From the NCBI GenBank assembly GCA_963969595.1, contig OZ018409.1:6958520-7022519 (forward strand): a stretch of DNA of 64,000 nt, given 5' to 3'. The stretch comes from Neckera pumila. Lineage: Eukaryota; Streptophyta; Bryopsida; Hypnales; Neckeraceae. The translations under genes were made by a program, and so were the position numbers. This document shows positions 46,002 through 57,367 of this stretch, piece after piece (the first letter of the stretch is position 1; each line of letters starts with the position of its first letter). The notes beneath the pieces are model-generated. The model saw only the letters and a list, made by a program, of their open reading frames with translations. It was not told the origin of the DNA and searched no databases.

Positions 46002-46517
46002 ATTTATAAAATTGATTTCCACCTTTGGCTCTCAAAAATCACAATAATTATAATTTTCCATCAAAATTATCGTAAAAAACATCATAAATAGAAAATCATT
46101 TTTTTACTGAAAAAAAATATCAAAATTTTATACATCTATTAAATAAAAGGATAAATTTGGTTTGATGGTCAAATTTGACTTTAAGGTCTTTGTTGTGGTT
46201 GTTTTGGTTGTAAAAAATAAAATAACCAATTGAAAATTTTTCACACTAATTTCTATTGCTACTTATAACTCTTGAAATTTTTTCAAATAATTTGGATTGT
46301 TTTTGCTATTTTTATTTGTTTATGGTCAATTTTTGCAACAAAAATAATAACAATTACAATTTTTTACCAAACAAATTGAAATTTCTCACAATGATATATA
46401 ATTTAGAATCTCAAGTGAAAAAAATATAAGATTTTTCTTAACACAATTCAAAATGCTAATTTAGCTCAGAGAAGAAGTTTGACCATTTCACAATGGATCA
46501 AGACGTTTAAGGGTTAA
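45637..46517 (+). mobile_element. TTAA element, family E, first of a pair
   Basis: It runs TTAACCCTTAAAGGTCCATG to AAGACGTTTAAGGG plus TTAA, 881 bp. A small hairpin (GCATCCAAAAAGTGGATG) lies just inside the left end. The interior differs from families A and B but is likewise AT-rich and non-coding. It contains a (TA)n run at 45968-45998. Confidence 0.78.
45968..45998. repeat. (TA)n microsatellite
   Basis: About 15 uninterrupted TA repeats within a family-E element; likely to be length-variable. Confidence 0.95.
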
Positions 46518-47039
46518 CCCTTGAAGGACATTGCAAGCCCAAGGGGCATTTTGAAAGTCAAACTCAATTTTCACATAATACTTGATTTTAAATGCTTTTA
46601 AATTCAACTAAGAAAATGAAGCTTCAACAATTTACTTCTTATTCCATTTTGATTTTTTCCAAAATTATTAAAATCTTAGTTTTTGTTGCACTTTGAAGGT
46701 AGCATCTTGAAAGATTATAATACACCATTTGGAACTTTTTCTATCAATTTTCTCTTGATGTAACTTCAAGGAGTACACCAATTGCACCATAATGTTCACC
46801 ACTATTATCTTCAATTTCTATAAAATTCATGTTATTATAAGCATTTTGGTAATCACTATAATCTTTACAAAGAAATTATTTTAAAATTCATTTTCATATT
46901 TTTAATTATGAAGAAATGAAAAAAATTAGCTTTATATTACTCCCTAAGGACATTATCAAAATTTTGAAATGAGTATTTCAATATAGAAAACTACAAACGT
47001 TTCACCAAGCGGGAAGTTGAGATGTCCTTTAAGGATTAA
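46514..47039 (+). mobile_element. TTAA element, family E, second of a pair
   Basis: It starts TTAACCCTTGAAGGACATTG and ends GATGTCCTTTAAGGA plus TTAA, 526 bp. Its left TTAA is the right TTAA of the preceding element. The ends form an imperfect inverted repeat (CCTTGAAGGACAT / ATGTCCTTTAAGG). Confidence 0.78.
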
Positions 47040-49080
47040 AGTGTTGCTCATAATTTTTTCCAACTTCTATTGTATTAGAGCACCCCTAAATCCTTAAAGT
47101 GGTTGCATGGAGCACCATTTTGAAGGTCCGACATGTTTTGCCAAGAAATGAAATTCCTACCCATTGCTATCAAGAGAAAAATTCTTGCAAGTCCATTGGA
47201 TTTTGATGATTGCTAAGTTCATGTGGGCTCTCTTTGGTGAGCTCTTCAAAAGGAAAAAGACAAGGCAAAATACTGTCATGATTATATGTTGACTCTCTTT
47301 CACTATAGAATTGGTCTTCCTACTTTCATCAATCTCTTTTTGTAGAATGAAGTGTTGTATCCTTGAATTGCACCGCACTAGTTCTCAAAGTTGCCTCCAA
47401 CGAGTGAAAGAGTTTCGAGCACCAAAATTTAATGGACTATAGGGATGTTCTTATGCTTAATTTCATGATTTATAGCTTCTGTGTTCAAAGCTTTTAACTT
47501 TAATCATTGTTGCTTGATGCAATGCAATTTGAAGTGCATTGTGAAAAATTCAGATATTGATGGCTTGGTAAATAATTCTGATTTTTTCTATCCAGCGGAA
47601 TTGTACAGGGCTTTGAGACTTCAAAATAGAAATTGAAACGGTTCCAGATGACCCTAAAAGTACCGGGTGATGGTGGTGAGGTACCCAAACCAAATGGCGT
47701 GGTTGTGGGTTCGATAACTGGCACCACCAGGTTTTTTACCTTGTGTGAAATCAGCCTTTCTTCATGATGGAAAACCTGCCTTACAGATTCATGAACATGG
47801 TTTAAAAAAAAAAAATAGAAATCTATTGACTTTCCCACATTTGGGAACAGAGGGTAAATTCAGTCTTTTGGATATGTTTATTTTTTTTGTTTTTTTGGAA
47901 ACACATGGACAATTCCTATCTTTTGGATATGTTTCAACACAATGGCTCAAACCACTCATGCTGTGGGTTTTTTTATTATTGAGCTCAGTATGACCTGGAT
48001 GGATAAAGATGAGAATCTTTTCCCGGAGGACCTGCAAAACAGTTTCAGTTTAGCTCACTTTCACAAATTACGGCAAATCTATGACTCCTAGAAAACTGGA
48101 CTGTCCAATGAGGATGCTGCCTACGAGGCTGAAATGCAGCAAATATTGAGGATTTGGCTCCCAAATAACAACCCCCAAAGGATCGTGTTATTATTCAAGA
48201 TGCTTATCTCAGTGTTTCTTTTGGTGGCCAATGAGGCCCTCGCCCTTGCCATGAAATGATGACATTCATGCAACACCATCCAAACTGGAAAAAATATGGG
48301 TCCTCGAGTTTTTTCCTCTTGGGGGAGCTCTTGGGGCTGCCAAGAGCCAACAAGCACCACGGTTTTAAAATTATACTACCATATATGAAATGGAAAATTA
48401 TTATTAAAACCATCAATGCTGTTTTTTGCGAGTTGGCGGGGCATGTGGGCAAGAATGGAGGCCCTCCCAGGCTGCAGGGTCCAGTGATAACAGTGCTGCA
48501 AGAAGTTGGGAAAAAATCACAGCCTAGGGCATGGGCACCCTTCCCAAGCGCTGTTTTGTAACGCCACCTTTACTTGGGAGCAGTTTTTTTTTTTTTTTTT
48601 TTCCCGGCTTTATAGTATAGTGCTATTGCACCAGGACGAAAAAAAATTGGCTAAAAAACGGTAATAAATTATGAAGTTGTTTGCCAAAAAACTTCAAATT
48701 AAAAAAAAAATCTTGGATGAAATTGCCAAATTGTGGATGAATATAGAATTAGAGACACTCATTGATTTAATATGAGCTAATGTAATCTTTTCTAGCCAAT
48801 ATGTGGTTGAATGATGAAATTTGGAACACCATTATAACATTTTTTTCTTGCCACTTTGGCACTTCATAAAAAATGAAAAAAAAAAACTGCATAGGAAAAG
48901 CCTTGAATTTTGAAGAAGATTCAATAACTCCGATCTCGGTTGGAATCAAGAGTTCCTAATTTGTTTGAGATCCCACATTAAAGTTCATGGGAATGAATTT
49001 GTTTTTTATTTGTAATTTGAAGAATTGACAAAAAAAAAACACCAAGTGAAATTAAAATCTGGATGGACTTTATTCCTTTT
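47040..49080. other. Unassigned spacer with a poly-T run
   Basis: The stretch 47640-47760 contains GTGGGTTCGATAACT, which resembles an RNA polymerase III B box, but no convincing A box is placed upstream. 19 T residues lie at 48584-48602. From 48120 to 48560 overlapping short frames on both strands have no domain. No gene is called. Confidence 0.4.
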
Positions 49081-50136
49081 ACCATTGAAGTCCTAAGGCC
49101 ATTTTTTTGTCAAAAACGACTAAAAACTGCTAGTTCTGCTGCGTTAAGAGAAAAATAGTTTTTTTAGAATCTAACCGTAGTATCTTGTATTTAACTTATC
49201 TCAAATCATGTGGTAAAAATTTCATAAAGTTTGACCGTACAGATTAGAAGATATAAGCATTCAAAGTTGGGAGTTTTTTGTTTTTTTGAACACTAGCCTG
49301 CAATTTCAGATGACATAACATTCAATAGTAGAGGGAAGGTCTGCCTTCCCCCTGACAAAATGGTGTGGAATATTCTACACCATTTCATTCATCGGATGAT
49401 ATTGTGTGGAATATTCTACACCATATTTAGCTAAAGAACACGTGTCACACACATGCCTCCATTGATGAGCTTTTGTGGATGTGGCCTCCAAGGAGGGAAA
49501 GGCAGCCCCCATGAAGGCTAATGTGAACATTATGGACTTTGACCACCATTTGTAAAAAATTTGCACTAAGGACTTTGAATTTAGTTTTTTTTGTGTTGAA
49601 GAATTGTGTTGAATCTAGGAAAAAAATTCAGAAATAACACACTTGATTTTTATACTTTAAAAAAATGATAAATAGAAGTAGGTCCAATGGTGAGATTGTT
49701 TTAGCAAGCAAAACTAATCTTGACAAACAAGTTTTTTGAAAAATTGTAAAAATTGCATTGAAAAATGAATCCTATAAGTTATTTTTTCAAGAAGATGCTC
49801 TAATTGCCTGAAAAATAAGATTGTCCATAACTTTCACATAACAAATCCAATTGGAATGAACCAAAGTTTCTCATGTAGATAAAATTACAACCTATGAAAA
49901 AAAAATTCATTTTTTTTGTGTGAGGAGATTTTTGCCCACTGCATCCAAAAAAGGACCTTTTGTGCCATAACTTTTGCTCCCAGGCACCGATTGAAATAAA
50001 ATTTATATTTCTAGAAAGCTAATGTATTTTTCTATCTTCACAAAAAATTTCAAAAATTTTCATGAAAATCAAGGCCGTAAGAGCTTGCCCAAAATCCATT
50101 TTGTCCTCCGAGGGGACAATGGGACTTTAGGGATTT
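49081..50136 (+). mobile_element. Family B element, degraded and expanded
   Basis: The interior and right end match family B (subterminal palindrome TTGTCCT..GGGACAA at 50101-50119, then ACTTTAGGGATTTA). The left terminus is worn (ATTGAAGTCCTAAGGCC). About 140-200 extra bases around 49311-49560, containing two copies of a near-palindrome, account for the greater length. Confidence 0.68.
49361..49423. repeat. Two near-identical 22-bp palindromes
   Basis: GTGTGGAATATTCTACACCA occurs at 49363-49382 and 49404-49423. Each folds on GAATATTC with one mismatched pair. A smaller hairpin (GGAAGGTCTGCCTTCC) lies at 49334-49349. Confidence 0.8.
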
Positions 50137-53100
50137 ACACCAAAAAGGACAAAGATGACACAAAGTGTCATGTTCAAATTTTCAATGGCAAATTCTTTAT
50201 AGGGTGAAACAAATCTCAATATTTTGTGAAGTAGGGTCTTGTAAAGTAACAAGTTGTCATACTTGTTGCATTTTCTTGATTTTCAAAATTTCATTTGCAA
50301 AGCATCAAAAAATTTATTTTAAAAAGGCAATCTTGTAGAGAAAGGAAGCAAGTATAACTTTTTTTTACAAGGAAAGGAATAGTAGGGATGAAAAAAAACA
50401 TTTTCTTGGACATTCCTAGTCTTTATTCTGCACATACAAAACGGATTTGGAGAAAAAGATTGAAATTTGTATCCTTAGCAATTTTAAAAATACAAGGTTC
50501 AATTTGGTGTGATTAAGAGTACAAAAATAATTTGAATGGTTCCAAATTTTTTTGAAGATGTTTCAAACAATATGCTAATAATATCCACTTTTAAATTAAA
50601 AGAATTCATGCATATATAAAAAAATATAAATTTTGTAGGATCAATTTGGTCAGTTTTGGCTTTCTACTCTTTTTTTTTGAAAATGTGTACAAATATGAGA
50701 GAATTTTTTTACTTCTCCTTATTTTAAATTATAAAATACTACATTTGCCTTTGACTGCAATACAATTTTTTTGGAAAGGTAAAAAAGCGTTTTGTGAAAG
50801 TGAAATTTGGTATGCTTGATTGGGATTGCATAAGGATGCAATGATAATTAAACTTACCAAAATATACCAATTAAATACTCCACATTGTAAAAAAGAATTT
50901 GAATGGCTCAAATAGGCAGTTTGTAAGATTATTGCACCCAACTATATATTTAAGATGAATACTAGGGCTTTTTTTTTCATTTTTTACGAGTGCCAAAGTG
51001 GCAACATGAAATATTATAGTGGTGCTCCAAGTTTTAGCATTCATTCACATACTAGATAGAAAATATCACATTAGCACATATCACATGTCAATACTTTTGT
51101 TTTCATCTACCAAATTTGGCTATATCATTCAAGATTTTTTTTAGTTCAAAGTAATCTAGCAAAAACTTCATGTTTTTTTTGCCATTTTTTAGCCAAGTTA
51201 TTTTTTCTGGTGCAATCTGGCACCAAAAAGCCAAAAAAAGCGCCCTGTGTTGAACACCTTGGCCCCCAAGATCTGACACAACAATTTGTGAATGGATTTC
51301 TAGGTTAAAGTACAAAAGCTCTTATTGTGCTCGTGGTGACCATGCTCTAGGAGGGGATTGTTGCACACATTTTTTTATTACTATTGCTGATCATGGCTTG
51401 AATAGTGGACTTGCATAACACTATACCTTTGGCATAAGGTAACTAAACCTAAAATCGCACAGTCCTTAAAAGCGCACAGCGGATATTCTTGCCTAAAATG
51501 TACTCCCACTATTCATATGACTCTATGATTGTTTTTAGGTGCACCTATTTTCAGCACTTTGAAAATTTGTAGTTTATTCACACGGTATCCAAAAAATGCA
51601 TTCTAAGAGAATCTAGAATCTTGTTTTGACTACCAATGGGACCCCACAATTTATTTTTCAATATAATAGTGAAAACCATGCTGAATCGCTTAACTGTGCG
51701 ATTTAAGGTGCAATTACCTTAATTCCTGGTTTCATGATGCTTTCCATGCAGAGGTGCGTCACACTATAACATGACTCAACATTTATTTTTATTTTTATTT
51801 TAAACACATGGACAAATTCCATTGATAAAGGAAACTCAACAAATGTTTGAAACTCCACCAGAAATTGTGTCCTGCACACCATGTATGACTCATCAGCAGG
51901 CAAAGCAGGCCGAGTAGGTGCATGGAAGTAAACTTAACTCCCAAAGCAGCCTATGGACGACAGCCAAAAGGTGTTGGCTATTTTTATAAAAGAAATTTTC
52001 ATTTGGGGGGTGGGTGGGGTCAAAAGAGCCATATTATTGCTATATTTTAAGATAAGTAACCAATTTTTACCTAGGTATAAATCACCTAGTTTTCATATAG
52101 ATATCACCAAGTATCACATGAGTATTGAAGAAACATATGGCTCCCTCTCCAAAATGAAAAAAACAACACCGTTGTCGAGTGAGAGGCAAGGAGAGTGTGT
52201 AGGGAGAGCTACATAACTTAGAAGTAATTAAGAAATTGGATCATTTGGCAACTGTATTACTGTATAATAAGCATTTTTTTATTTTTTTATTTTTTCATAC
52301 AAAGCTATCAAAACATGGCCAAGGTAGCATCGAGAGAAGGTAGCATTATCAGGTGGCAAGGGTGTGGGCCTCCTGGCTGTGATTTTTATTAAGGTTTTCT
52401 AGTTTCACGGTTTCCTTTGTGTTGTTCTTTTTTTGCTCGCTATCTCTTCATTTGTTGAGCCTCACAACTTAGCTGTTTTGTATGGTGATTTTTTTAATGC
52501 ATTGGATTTTCCCTATTTGTTCAAAAAACAAACAAACAACATGGCCAAGGTTTGACAATCCCGCTCCAAACTTTGATGGTTAGTCATGGGTCCCAGAAAT
52601 AGTGGTCTCCAAAATAGACTTGTATTCCCCTCCAAAGTGCTCCTGTAAGGCAAAAGATCCCATTGGGGTCAAATGGCCCATGATGGACACCTAATGACCC
52701 CATTGTGGTTTTTTAGACCACAATCAATGCCTTACATGGTAGTTATAGAGTAATTAGTGACCTCTATATGTACTTCCAACTTTTCAATGTAAAATTCTTT
52801 GTAAAAATAGATTTTTTAGGTCTTCCATGCTTAAAAATGTCGTGACTGCATTGGGTAGGCAGATGACCATATTGGATTCAGATTTTGTTGGTCATGAGGT
52901 GGCCTACAGCCCCCTATGGGCTGATCACTTCAAAAATTCAGAACTAATTCATACTTGGTCCAAAAAATATAATTTCAAATCTCCTCATTGTCTCTCACAC
53001 TTATCTTTGTGTAGGAAGAAATTTGAAAAACTTCAGCAATGGCATTAGTGTAGACTCCAAAGTTTGACCACAATGGGCTAGTTTCCCTTATATAAGGTGA

Positions 53101-53394
53101 TTTCACTACTGTAGTCGGTAAAGTTGGATTAAGATATGATATCAGTTCATCGTTGAGAAGTGAGTGACAACATTGGTGACATCACCTAACCATTGGTTGG
53201 TTGATCATCCCTCGAACTTAATAACTTTTAGTTGTTTGGCTTGCGTGAGATAGGAACTCCCCATATTCGATAAGACATAAGTTATATGCGCAACAAGTTG
53301 TTGATAGCCATTACTGGAGAAGTTCTGAACATGTAAGGTAGAAGGTCCATAAACCAACCATCTAAGCATTGGAACTGAATTTTAGGCAGGTGAA
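50137..53394. other. Long AT-rich spacer
   Basis: No gene is recognised. The plus-strand frames at 51953-52216 and 52827-53048 and the minus-strand frames at 50729-50941 and 51103-51315 lack domains and splice support. Confidence 0.45.
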
Positions 53395-53620
53395 ATTTCT
53401 CAAAATATTTTTCAGTGAATTTTACTTCAAAGACAAGAGGAGTTAGCATCTAACCCAAGTTGTTTCATATTTTTTTTTCATTTTTGAATTAGTTATGAAA
53501 TTTTGAAATTGAACTACCCTAGGGCTCCAAAACCGCCTACCTCTAAAATGTACACTGTTGGTACATCAATAAAGGCTATGAAAAAACAACATGTACAAAC
53601 TGTGTACATTTATGGGGTGA
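53395..53620. repeat. Family C repeat, third copy
   Basis: It resembles the units at 10018-11560: TTTTCAGTGAATTTTACTTC.AAGA, ACCCAAGTTGTTTCATA, GAATTAGTTA and ATGTACACTGTTGGTACATC. It contains no TTAA element. Confidence 0.6.
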
Positions 53621-54095
53621 GCGGTTCTAAATGCCTGAACTGTTCTCGAGCCTTCTACCTTAACTTCTCTAATAAGATGAACTTCTTGTAGGCAATGTCT
53701 TCTCTAAAGTGATGGACTACTATACACCTAAGTAGGTCAGTTTTGGCCCCTTGCTGTCAAAATAGTTTAGTTTTTGTAGTTCAACAATTTAGTAGTTTGA
53801 TTTGGATTTCTTGTTTTTTAGTCACTTTACTTTTTCTAAATTTTTGACACTCCTAATTTTGGATTGATTTTTTCTAATCATGCGTAAATGCGTTTCTTTT
53901 TCTAAATTTTCTCAAGAATAATTTTTGGATATTCAGAATTAGCAACAATAAAGTTTTTTTAGATTTTTAGAAATCCTTGTTCAATTTTTAAAATTTTAGA
54001 CACAATCCCAATTTTCCCTGCTTATTTACAAACTGACCTACATGTATGGTTTTGATTGCCCGGGCCCGCACTAGACCCAATTCTAGACATATACA
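53621..54095. other. Spacer, nothing recognisable
   Basis: AT-rich sequence with a short GC-rich patch (GCCCGGGCCCGC) at 54058-54069, a 12-bp near-palindrome just before the foldback element. Confidence 0.45.
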
Positions 54096-54844
54096 TTAAC
54101 CCCTAAAGGACCAAGCTACGTTTTTTGGCAACATAGCAATTTTGGGCAGCTTACTACGGATGGAGTTTTTTATTTTTTTTCTTTGAAAATTTTAAACAAC
54201 ATGTGTCTAAGGAGTAGCTTTAAGGCCCAACAATTTTTGTAACTTTTGACTATATAGTTAAAAAGTTATTGCATGAAATGTGATTTTCTTTGAACTTTGG
54301 GCAGCCCGGGCAGCTCAAAAAAATTCTTTAAAAATGGCTATTAAAAAAAATAAAAATAAAAATTTGGTTCTTAAGATTTATATATACATGAAAAACTTTA
54401 AATCAATCAATTTCAATCTAAAGGTCAAAAGTTATGAGGATTTTAAGTTTAAGGGTAGGTATGGAGTCTTTGAAAATCATAACTACCCTCAAATTTAAAA
54501 TCCACATAACTTTTGACTCATAGATTGAATTTGAATGGTTTAAATTTTTTCATGTATATATAAATCTAAAAAACCAAGTTCAAATTTTTATTTTTTTCAA
54601 AAGTCATTTTCAAAGAATGTTTTTGAGCTGCCTGGGCTGCCCAAAGTTCAAAGAGAATCACATTTCATGCAATAACTTTTTAATTATGTAGTCAAAAGTT
54701 ACAAAAATTGTTGGGCCTTAAAGCTACTCCTTGGGCACATATTGTGTAAACTTTTCAAAGAAAAAAAACAAAAACTCCATCCGTAGTGGGCTGTCCAAAA
54801 TTGCTATGTTGCCAAAAAACATAGCTTGGTCGTTTAGGGGTTAA
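54096..54844. mobile_element. Foldback TTAA element (long inverted repeat of family A)
   Basis: Both ends are the same family-A subtype-II terminus: TTAACCCCTAAAGGACCAAG at 54096, and its reverse complement with one change at 54844. The arms (54096-54458 and 54483-54844, about 363 bp each) are imperfect reverse complements along their whole length, with a 24-base loop. Normal copies have two different ends, so this one arose by inverted duplication of one half. A transcript would fold into a long hairpin. Confidence 0.88.
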
Positions 54845-57035
54845 AGAAGTTCTTTGAGATTCTTGAGCATGGGGACTTGAGTCCAGTCTCAAGGCTATTA
54901 CTTTAGAGAAGTTCTACTATTTAGAAGACACAATTTCACACGTTGCTACAATAAGTATAGGTACCAAAAAATAAAACTATTTGACTTTTTTTTAAACTTT
55001 TTTAGATTGTATTTTTCAAGCCATTTTTCAATAAGATTGACGCATTTCTTTTAACCAATGAATAATGCATTCAACACTTGTATTAGAAATTATGGAAATT
55101 ATGAATTTAGGAATTATATTGATAGATCAATATTTATTTTTGAAGTTTTACCTTCAATATTGAAGAAAATTCTATAGGACATTATAGTTTTTCAAAAAAG
55201 AACTTATATTCATGTTTTAATTTTAACTAATGTGCCTTGTGCAGTTGCCATAACAAAAAAATAAAATAAAATAAAAAATTATAATATTTTAATTTGTAAA
55301 AAATTATGTACTTATTTATTTGAATAAATGGAACAACCAATTGCATTAAAATTCAATATCTTTTATATATGAAGGAGTACAAGGGCTTTGTTGCCATATA
55401 AGAAGTGTTCTTGATACAAACAGAAAGCTTTATGTACAAAGGAATGCAAGGGCGTTTGGACATGTAATGTCAAAGTTATGATTTTTCCAAAATAAAAGAT
55501 AATTTTCTTCATAAAAACTTTGAATTTAATAGCTTTCATACCATAGGTCCCAGCACTACAAAACAAAGTCTTTTTTGCATAGAGCTTTCCAACAATATTG
55601 AGAACGCCATCGGAAGACTCACGATTTTTTAGATCACAACGTATCAAACAAAATAAGAAAACAAAACAAAACAGAGAACCTAATTTAAGGTATAGATTTA
55701 TTCATGTATTTGAATTATTTATATGTGATTTAAGATATTTGTAAATTTTTTTGATTTTTTAAGCACTTCCCACAATCCAATCTCTTCTTTAAGCCCCAAG
55801 TACTCCAAAGCCCATATTCAAGAATGATGATAAGAGTATTTCAAGGTGTTGTTTACACAACAACCTTATGTTATGACTAATCTCATAAATTCAGGTAAAT
55901 GACACACATTTGTACAAAGATATATGCAAAAATAAGCAATAAAAAAAATTAAAAATTAAAAATTAAAAAATTAAAACAAAAACAAAAACTCCCTATCATC
56001 ACTCGCTTTGCTGCCATTTTGCAATTTACTGTAGAGATGAATGAAAATTTGTAGCAGCATTTCAAGGTTGGAGGTTTAATAACAATATGGCACTCATACA
56101 AGCAGCCCCATATTGTCACAACGTCACATAACTCCATATTTAAACCAAATTTGGTATTTGCAAAACTTTGAAGTTAAATAAAATATAACCAAGTTGCTAT
56201 TTTTAGTAGTTTATATTTTTAAAAAGTTCTTCTTGAAGTCTACTTTTAGCACCAAAAATCCGATCTTGAAAATAAATCATAGTGATTTTTCTATGCAAGA
56301 TTTTGTGCAAGGGTGTTGAGAGCTCTTGAAAATGAGCCTAAAATACACTAGATCTCGGAGAAAAAATCACATTCAAAATTCATTTAAAAAAATTGTAGAG
56401 TAGATTTTAAGAAGCCGTAAATTGGTTGGGGTTATATAAGTTAGGCTCTTTAACCTCATATTTTTTTGGTCACCAACTTTTTGGATATGATATGTGTAAA
56501 GAGGATTGAAAGATTTTTGCAGTTTTAGCACCCTCATGGTCAAACATTATAATCTTTCACTCCATAAGTGATATTGTTGTGTTTTCTTTTCTTATGAGAT
56601 CTCTAACATGTCTAGTTTGAATTTGTACGGTTACAATTCAAAAAAAATTGATACAACTTATCAAAATGTTGGCATTTTGTTCAATTTAGAGCAAATTCTA
56701 GGAAGCCTGAAACAGGCCTTGGGCATTTAGGGGTTAAAGTACAACTGTGACATTCAAGAGGTCTGGGTAATAAACTCTTAAAAAACTCTCCAAAGTATCC
56801 TCTCAGATCAGTTACCTCATGCGTGTGTACTCCCCCATACAATGCACAACATTTGACCTCTTTTGAGAGGAAGGACAACGTTTTAGGGTTCGGAGAACAT
56901 TTTAGGGTTTAGAGCGTGCACAGCATGCATCACCCTTACGAACCAGGCAAAACAACCGCAGCCATCGAAACGAGCCGCCTAACTTAATTCATTCAAGACC
57001 TAGATCAATCATCCAGAGGAAATAGGACGATCAAA
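54845..57035. other. Unassigned spacer with an isolated TTAA-type terminus
   Basis: GGGCATTTAGGGGTTAA at 56722-56738 looks like the right end of a TTAA element whose left end was not found. Around 55250-55280 and 55930-55990 there are A-rich runs. The frames at 55363-55647 and 56681-56878 (-) have no recognisable feature. GC content rises from about 56750 onward. Confidence 0.4.
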
Positions 57036-57040
57036 TGTAT

Positions 57041-57367
57041 GCATCAAAGTGAACCACGGGTCCACCGAAACGGAGCCCAGGCTTTCTGTAGAGCACAAAC
57101 AATTCAATTTCAGTTCAGCCTTGAAACAAGGTAGCCATGGAATCGACTACCTCGTCGATAAAGAAAGCTGAACTAACTTCGCAACGTCGCAGTGGGTTCA
57201 GTCGACAAGAGGAGATTGACCATTGTCTGCGTCAAAGTGAACCATGAGTTCAGAGATGATTAGAAAAACTCAGGCTTTCTGTAGAGCAGAGGATTATTTT
57301 CAGTCAAACCTGAACACAAGGTAGTGAGAGGGCTAACTAGCTCGGTGATACAATAAAGCAGGACTAG
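57041..57367. repeat. Diverged tandem duplication, about 188-bp period
   Basis: Units at 57041-57178 and 57229-57367 share GC.TCAAAGTGAACCA, CAGGCTTTCTGTAGAGCA, TTCAGT.AACC-type sequence and ACAAGGTAG. The spacing between corresponding motifs is constant at about 188 bases. No coding interpretation is supported. Confidence 0.65.

Noticed and set aside
47640..47760. Possible tRNA-derived SINE (B-box-like GTGGGTTCGATAACT)
   Set aside because: No A box at a proper distance and no cloverleaf could be drawn; the poly-T run at 48584 is too far away to be its tail.
46..54844. Reading the TTAA elements as Tc1/mariner with TA duplications or PIF/Harbinger with TAA/TTA
   Set aside because: A TA reading is formally possible because TTAA contains TA, but the outer T and A are constant at all preserved ends, which fits a TTAA target better; three-base readings make the two ends asymmetric.
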